64,000 nucleotides of DNA. Origin: Deltaproteobacteria bacterium (GTDB lineage Bacteria > JAGRBM01 > JAHCIT01). The stretch's first letter is position 1; every line of letters starts with the position of its first letter. Shown here one piece after another: positions 59,548-64,000 of the stretch. The DNA is taken from assembly GCA_026129095.1 (NCBI GenBank), contig JAHCIT010000009.1, forward strand, positions 96,915 to 160,914, given 5' to 3'. The notes under the pieces are model-generated. The model saw only the letters and a list, made by a program, of their open reading frames with translations. It was not told the DNA's origin and ran no database searches. The translations under genes were made by a program, and so were the position numbers.

Positions 59548-61095
59548 TTATTCCGCCTTCACGAGCGCGGCGACCAGTTCGGCCACGTCGCGGCCGTTGG
59601 CCTGAACGAATCCCTGCGCGTCGAAATCCTCCATCGCATACTTGATGTAGCTCCGCTGCTCGACGGGCGATATCCGTTCGAGCGCCCGCTGGGCCCGCTG
59701 ACGCACCGGCTGCGACACGGCCATGAGCACCTCGGTGGCGAGTGCCTTTGCCAGCCAGGTTTTCTCCTCCCCGGTTCCGGCCTTGTCGCGCCGGGCCCGG
59801 AATACGAAACGGAATGCTGGATGCAGGAACATTTTCTGCCCCTGAAGACTGGCGGCTGCCCTGCCGGTCGAGCCCCAGAAGAACTCCAGCGTATCCATGA
59901 TCTCCAGCGCGGCCGGCACGAGGAGTCTCGTCATCTGGTGCGCCATGAGCACCTTGAGCGCCTTCGGCCACAGGGGACTCACCGGCTCCGGCTCAATGGG
60001 AGGAAGTTCCCGGTCATTCACGGCATATTCAAGGCCGTTCACCGCCACCATGTAGTGATGCTCGACCGGTTCCCCCAGGATGACGAGCGACGCGCGGAGC
60101 CAGCCGTCCGACCCGTCGTGCAGGACACGCGCCCCCTGCCGGACAAATCCCCCCACGACCGGCGTCGTGTAGCTCACGCCGTCGCAGACGAACCGCTCCA
60201 CCTGGCCGCTGCGGATATGCACGGCGGCACTGTCGCCGAGAAGCCTGCGCTCATGGGGATGGGGGCGGAATGCGACTGGCGAGGTCACCAGTTCCCCCTT
60301 GAGCGCCTGCTCCTCGACCCCGCGGGTGAACTGGGCCGCGAACACGGCGAGCCCCGTCCCGCGTTCAAGGCCGGAGCCTTCGGCGGGAAGCGGCTCGAAC
60401 GATTCGAGGAGGGATTCCAGCAAGGCCTCGGTGGGGTACGGCCCCCGGTAGCGGGCCGCCTCGACTCCCTGATCCTGCATCAGCTCGGCAAAGACGTTCA
60501 TCAGCGCCGCCCCCGCACCCGGTGGCAGCGCGCCCGGTTCATCCAGCGGAGGGATATGGGTGAGGCGCGCAAAGTCGCTCCGGGCGGCCCGGCACAGCGT
60601 CCGGGTCGGCGCGTTGTTCTGGCCGAGCAGCGCCACCGCGTCCGAGACGCCCCACTGCCCGTGCTCCTCCACCCCAGCCACCAGGCCGATCGAGAGCTTG
60701 CCCGGCAGTTCGAGACCAAACCGCTTGAGTTCCCCCGCCTCGTTCCACCGGAACCAGCTCAGGAGCCGGCCACCGGCATCGAACGTGGCGAGGCGCCTCG
60801 GCCTGCCGCCTCCCCACAACGGGAACCGGGGATCGGCCAGGACCAGCGTGCCGTGGGGTTCAAAACGGGCGATCTCGCGCAGGCTCCCGGCACCGGGAAC
60901 CAGAAAGCGGCTTTCTTCGCGGACGACGGCTTCGAGCGGCAGTTCCCGCCAGGCCGCCACGGCATCCCGCACGCCGGGGCCGAGCTGCTCCAGAAAAGGC
61001 ATGAAATCCGGGGATTCGGCGCTCTGGTCGCTCACCCCGCCCGTGTAGCCACTCCGCCCGCACCAATTCCAGAGGCGGGCCCAAACCCTGTTCAC
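59548..61095 (-). CDS. Uncharacterised 500-residue protein upstream of lolA
   Basis: The frame runs from GTG 61095; GTG 61035 is a plausible alternative giving about 495 residues. There is no signal peptide and no transmembrane segment. Alternating strands occur in the first half (LVLADPRFPLWGGGRPRRLATFDAGGRLLSWFRW). A helical C-terminal part (SPLWPKALKVLMAHQMTRLLVPAALEIMDTLEFFWG, VRQRAQRALERISPVEQRSYIKYAMED) follows. No motif identifies it. Codon use matches the neighbours and the frame has no internal stop, so it is a real gene. It is probably co-transcribed with lolA. Confidence 0.68.
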   Translation of the reverse strand: MNRVWARLWNWCGRSGYTGGVSDQSAESPDFMPFLEQLGPGVRDAVAAWRELPLEAVVREESRFLVPGAGSLREIARFEPHGTLVLADPRFPLWGGGRPRRLATFDAGGRLLSWFRWNEAGELKRFGLELPGKLSIGLVAGVEEHGQWGVSDAVALLGQNNAPTRTLCRAARSDFARLTHIPPLDEPGALPPGAGAALMNVFAELMQDQGVEAARYRGPYPTEALLESLLESFEPLPAEGSGLERGTGLAVFAAQFTRGVEEQALKGELVTSPVAFRPHPHERRLLGDSAAVHIRSGQVERFVCDGVSYTTPVVGGFVRQGARVLHDGSDGWLRASLVILGEPVEHHYMVAVNGLEYAVNDRELPPIEPEPVSPLWPKALKVLMAHQMTRLLVPAALEIMDTLEFFWGSTGRAAASLQGQKMFLHPAFRFVFRARRDKAGTGEEKTWLAKALATEVLMAVSQPVRQRAQRALERISPVEQRSYIKYAMEDFDAQGFVQANGRDVAELVAALVKAE

Positions 61096-61191
61096 TCCGA
61101 ACGCCGTATGCTACCAGTGGCGGCCTTGCAGAGAGCCGCCCGATCGGCTTATCTGCGGTTTCCCTCCGCCGGACTCCCTCCGGCCGGAAAC

Positions 61192-61268
61192 GGGCGCGTA
61201 GCTCAGATGGATAGAGTGACGGTCTCCGAAGCCGTAGGTCGTGGGTTCGAATCCCGCCGCGCCCGCCA
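61192..61268 (+). tRNA. tRNA-Arg (anticodon CCG)
   Basis: GGGCGCG (61192-61198) pairs with CGCGCCC (61258-61264), followed by G and an encoded CCA (61266-61268). The D-arm is TAGCTCAGATGGATAGAGT, the anticodon stem ACGGT/GCCGT encloses CTCCGAA (anticodon CCG), and the T-arm has GGGTTCGAATCCC. The 3' part is overlapped antisense by the recombinase gene, marking a mobile-element junction. Confidence 0.96.
61192..61268. other. Probable attachment site of the right-hand mobile element
   Basis: The recombinase frame reads into the tRNA from the right and stops within it, so the tRNA 3' half is the boundary between chromosome and element. The matching end, a repeat of part of the tRNA sequence, should lie to the right beyond 64000. 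Its exact crossover point cannot be seen with only one junction. Confidence 0.5.
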
Positions 61269-62756
61269 AATGAGACGACTGCCGTTTTCAACCCACATCG
61301 AGAACGGTTTTCTATAATCCCCACGCAGAGTTATGCCGTCGAGCATCGGGTTCGATAAGACGATGCGGGCAAGTTTTGCCCGCCGCCGTGGTTCCGCCGT
61401 TTCATAGAGTGATTTCGCACGCTTGGAGAGTTCTAACGCGGTCCCAAAGGCCTTATAGCCGCTTGCGACCGATGCAGACCCGTGCGCGGCAGCCTGTTCG
61501 GCCCCCGTGAGTTCCGCCCGCCAGGCACTCCATTTCTTCTGGAAGAATTCGTCGTCGATCCGGCCTTCGACGTGATCGGTATAAAGCCGGTCCAGTTTCA
61601 CTTTAAGGTCCGATACACGCTTCCTGGCGTCGTTCTGACGCTGACGGACCACCACTGTCTCCGAACTCGCCAGATGGTCCGCAGTCGCTTTTAGCCACTG
61701 GGCAAACTCTTCCCCGATCTCGACCGCCCCGATCTTCTCGAAGAGCTGCCGGGAAAGTTCCTCTTCGCGGACATATTCTAAGCGGCACTTTTGCTGGTTG
61801 GCGCACCGGTAGTAGACGTACCGGCCCTTCTTGATCTCGCCCGTGATCGTCGCCCCGCACCGGGCGCAGGTGAGGAGCCCGGAGAAGGCAAAGGAGTGCT
61901 TGCGGTGTTGCTCAGGGTGATTCTTCCTGCGGAGCTGCCTGTTCGCCCGGTCCCAGAGTTCCTTGGTGACGATGGGCTCGAATCTCCCCTTATACAGGCG
62001 GCCCTTCCATGCGAAATCGCCGTAGTAGATCGGGTTCTTGAGGGCCACTTCCACGCACCTGCGGGAGGCTACTTTCCCTTCCCGGCTCGTGAGTCCCTCC
62101 CTTGTCATCAGTTCCGAGAGCGTCGTGATGGAATAAAGGCCGGTCGCGTACCGCTCGAACATCACCCTCACGAGCGGCGCTTTCGCCGGGTCGTGGACGA
62201 TCGAGCGTTTTTCCCGGTTCCAGAGGTAGCCCACCGGCGGACTGGACGGGTACTGGCCGATTTCGAGTTTCTGGTTGATGCCCTTGCGGACTTCCTCGGA
62301 GAGATTATCGACGTAGTTCTTGGCCATCAGCACCTTGATGCCGTGAATGAATTTCGTGTGGCTCGTCGCGTTGCGGCCGATGATCTCGTTTTCCTTGACG
62401 AGGTGGATCCGGGCGTCCTTCTCACGGATAAGGTCGTCGAGCGTCGTGTAGTCCTTGAGATTACGATAGGCCCGGTCGGTCTTCTCGACGAGGATAATTA
62501 CTGGGTGCTTCGCTGACCGGATGAACCCGAGCATTTGGCCGAAATTCGTTCGGCCGGCATTACCGGCCGACTCGACGTCGATGAATTCCGACAGCACTTT
62601 CAGGCCGCTACGCTGGGCGTAACCACGAAGCAGCCCAAGCTGCGAATCAATCGAGAATCCCTCCTCCTGATCCTTGGAAGAGACTCGGGCGTAAATCACG
62701 GCATAAGGGGTTTCGGGCGACGGCTCGTTCGCCGAGCGGCTTAAAGGGATTCGCAT
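61203..62756 (-). CDS. Large serine recombinase ending inside tRNA-Arg
   Basis: In this 517-residue protein the N-terminal resolvase domain has YAVIYARVSSKDQEEGFSIDSQL, with S26 as probable nucleophile and the arginine cluster around R24. ILVEKTDRAYRNLKDY follows. The recombinase domain holds PPVGYLWNREKRSIVHDP and IYYGDFAWKG. The zinc ribbon is CARCGATI...CANQQKC, and a C-terminal coiled coil is present (VRQRQNDARKRVSDLKVKLDRLY). The last 20 codons (ending RPTASETVTLSI) are read antisense through the tRNA. It integrates or excises the element extending rightwards. Confidence 0.93.
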   Translation of the reverse strand: MRIPLSRSANEPSPETPYAVIYARVSSKDQEEGFSIDSQLGLLRGYAQRSGLKVLSEFIDVESAGNAGRTNFGQMLGFIRSAKHPVIILVEKTDRAYRNLKDYTTLDDLIREKDARIHLVKENEIIGRNATSHTKFIHGIKVLMAKNYVDNLSEEVRKGINQKLEIGQYPSSPPVGYLWNREKRSIVHDPAKAPLVRVMFERYATGLYSITTLSELMTREGLTSREGKVASRRCVEVALKNPIYYGDFAWKGRLYKGRFEPIVTKELWDRANRQLRRKNHPEQHRKHSFAFSGLLTCARCGATITGEIKKGRYVYYRCANQQKCRLEYVREEELSRQLFEKIGAVEIGEEFAQWLKATADHLASSETVVVRQRQNDARKRVSDLKVKLDRLYTDHVEGRIDDEFFQKKWSAWRAELTGAEQAAAHGSASVASGYKAFGTALELSKRAKSLYETAEPRRRAKLARIVLSNPMLDGITLRGDYRKPFSMWVENGSRLIWRARRDSNPRPTASETVTLSI

Positions 62757-62794
62757 GGTACTGTTACGACCTCCGGTCCGGCTAAAGGCTAACC

Positions 62795-63001
62795 TTACAA
62801 AGTAGCCGAACTTCCGGCCGACGTCACTTCTTCGTCAGCTATCCACTCCATCCAGACCAGCGTGTTTTCCGCGATCTCCCTGGCTTCGTCCATGGTGACG
62901 GTACGCCCCATATGGCGCTCAAAGGTCAGAACCGTGAGCCGCAGGTATTCCTCGCGGAGCACGATCCGGCTCCTTGTGGTTCGGCAGACGACGTCACTCA
63001 T
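62795..63001 (-). CDS. Small protein of the mobile element
   Basis: The 68 residues, MSDVVCRTTRSRIVLREEYLRLTVLTFERHMG in part, are helical and charged, with DEAREIAENTLVWMEWIADEE near the C-terminus. The first codon overlaps the end of the upstream ATPase gene by four bases, supporting real translation. No family is recognised. It is followed by the recombinase gene after 38 bases, so all three element genes are probably one transcript. Confidence 0.5.
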   Translation of the reverse strand: MSDVVCRTTRSRIVLREEYLRLTVLTFERHMGRTVTMDEAREIAENTLVWMEWIADEEVTSAGSSATL

Positions 63002-64000
63002 TCGCCTTCCCCATCGAGGGACCGCGAGAAGTGATAATGCTTGGCTCCCGAAACCATCCGGGTTTCGACCTTCCAGCCGGCCCGGTCCAGCACTTCGCGG
63101 GAATCCTTCACGCGGGAGCCCATCTGCTGGGCAGTCGAGAAGGGGTTATGGAAGCCTCGCTGCTTGGCGAGATAGGTGAATGCGCCGTGAAAGCTTAAGG
63201 CTGTTCCGCGGAATTTCACGAGACGGGGTTTGCCCCTGCCGTCGAGATCCAGATCGAACTTAAGTTTGTAGTTACGTCGGAATTCATCCGGAGACTCTGC
63301 ATAAAGCAGTTCGCTCTTGAGCTGGTCCAGAAGGAACAGAATCGTGTTCGTGTGGACTTCCGTCTCGCGGGCCTTGCTCTCCTGTGTAGCGAACATCTCC
63401 TCGATCAGTTCGCGGGCCATCTTGTCCACCGGGAGCTTGCGGCGGCGCTCGTCGGGGACATACCGCAGGATGGTTTCCAGAATCACAAACAGACCGGCCA
63501 GGTATTCGTCCAGCCGGTGCTTGGAGTGGGCGGGGAAAAGCTGGCGGATGTAGCTGAGGTAAAACCGCTTGCGCCCCACCCAGCACGGCAGGATTTCACG
63601 TGCGATGACGAGAAAAAAAGCCGACAGGATGGCCGAGCGGCTCTCTTTAAGCTTCTCCATCGCCAGCGACTTCTGAAACCCCGGACTCTTGTGCTTGCCG
63701 TCGAAGTCGATGTTCCAGGTCCGGTTGTTGAGTTCAGGAAGTTCAAAGGGTTCGATGGCGGTGATGAGGACCTGGTTGTAGAGGCGCTCGTATACGTTTC
63801 CGCTGTCGGTTCCGCGTTCGCGCTTCTGGTTCACCGTCCCGGTGGCGGCCGAGAGCAGGAACTGCTGGACACTTCTGTCCATGTCCCGGTGTTCGAGGTT
63901 GTCCTTGATGAGCAGCGGGTTGACCATGCCGTCGGCATAGTCCGACGCCGTCTTGGACTTTCCCACCCAGTCCTCGCCGTAGATCAGCATCGAGCAGAGA
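62998..64000 (-). CDS. Phage/plasmid-type P-loop ATPase (D5/primase-helicase-like), 5' end outside window
   Basis: The frame is open to the edge of the window, so the N-terminus is missing. Residues just inside the edge read MLIYGEDWVGKSKTASDYADGM, a Walker A of the GxxxxGKS type. NPLLIKDNLEHRDMDRSVQQFLLSAATGTVNQK, ITAIEPFELPELNNRTWNIDFDG (a sensor region) and a long helical C-terminus follow. This resembles ATPase/helicase proteins of integrative elements rather than a chromosomal helicase. The remaining domain, possibly a primase, would be upstream. Confidence 0.6.
   Translation of the reverse strand, partial: LCSMLIYGEDWVGKSKTASDYADGMVNPLLIKDNLEHRDMDRSVQQFLLSAATGTVNQKRERGTDSGNVYERLYNQVLITAIEPFELPELNNRTWNIDFDGKHKSPGFQKSLAMEKLKESRSAILSAFFLVIAREILPCWVGRKRFYLSYIRQLFPAHSKHRLDEYLAGLFVILETILRYVPDERRRKLPVDKMARELIEEMFATQESKARETEVHTNTILFLLDQLKSELLYAESPDEFRRNYKLKFDLDLDGRGKPRLVKFRGTALSFHGAFTYLAKQRGFHNPFSTAQQMGSRVKDSREVLDRAGWKVETRMVSGAKHYHFSRSLDGEGE

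Overview
The window looks like a chromosomal stretch of a GC-rich Gram-negative bacterium. It carries LolA, lipoproteins with lipoboxes, an OmpA-type peptidoglycan-binding lipoprotein and the meso-DAP recycling ligase Mpl. Acyl-CoA enzymes, a multihaem cytochrome, DUF4124 proteins, a PilZ protein, ArsA-like ATPases and a gingipain-type exoprotein recall deltaproteobacterial and neighbouring lineages (Myxococcota, Desulfobacterota, Binatota). No marker here allows a firm assignment.

Layout. 1-11.2 kb: end of a glycosyltransferase, an AEC-type permease, a carotenoid-type membrane protein, a multihaem cytochrome lipoprotein, two DUF4124 proteins, a response regulator, a peptidoglycan-recycling operon (ldcA, serine hydrolase, mpl), a PilZ protein, a small ATPase and a nucleotidyltransferase-like protein. 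11.3-18.4 kb: one 2,360-residue exported protein with a C25 (gingipain) protease domain and calcium-binding aspartate repeats. 18.5-24.2 kb: a complete type II-C CRISPR-Cas locus (divergent tracrRNA, cas9, cas1, cas2, five-spacer array). 24.3-27.5 kb: acyl-CoA genes. 27.5-34.4 kb: YfhO-like membrane protein, haem protein, putative diiron protein, phosphodiester glycosidase and leuA. 34.5-46.5 kb: a ParA/coiled-coil operon, a J-domain/Hsp70 pair, two envelope lipoproteins, a MaoC protein, two ArsA-like ATPases and a zinc-ribbon protein. 46.7-54.3 kb: MeaA/ethylmalonyl-CoA-mutase-type enzyme, glmU, glmS and a UvrD/PcrA helicase. 54.3-61.1 kb: a His-rich lipoprotein, enoyl-CoA hydratase, esterase, SRPBCC protein, lipoprotein, tRNA-Gly, a small RNA unit, lolA and an unknown protein. 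61.2-64 kb: the edge of a mobile element whose serine recombinase gene runs antisense into tRNA-Arg.

How the genes work together. LdcA and Mpl are consecutive steps of murein tripeptide recycling, and GlmU and GlmS make UDP-GlcNAc. The dehydrogenases, lyase, hydratases and mutase point to acyl-CoA carbon metabolism, possibly ethylmalonyl-CoA-like. LolA serves the several lipoproteins.

The signals I rate most highly are not ordinary genes. First, leuA has a complete-looking leucine attenuator: a promoter, a 25-codon Leu-rich leader, three mutually exclusive stems and a terminator. Second, a tracrRNA with recognisable promoter, anti-repeat and terminator is divergent from cas9, and cas9 differs sharply in base composition from cas1-cas2. 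Third, a short minus-strand transcription unit between tRNA-Gly and lolA has an unusually perfect Shine-Dalgarno, a 13-codon frame and a terminator. Fourth, a ParA / acidic linker / pseudo-ParA-coiled-coil operon lies next to a lidless Hsp70 and its J-protein.
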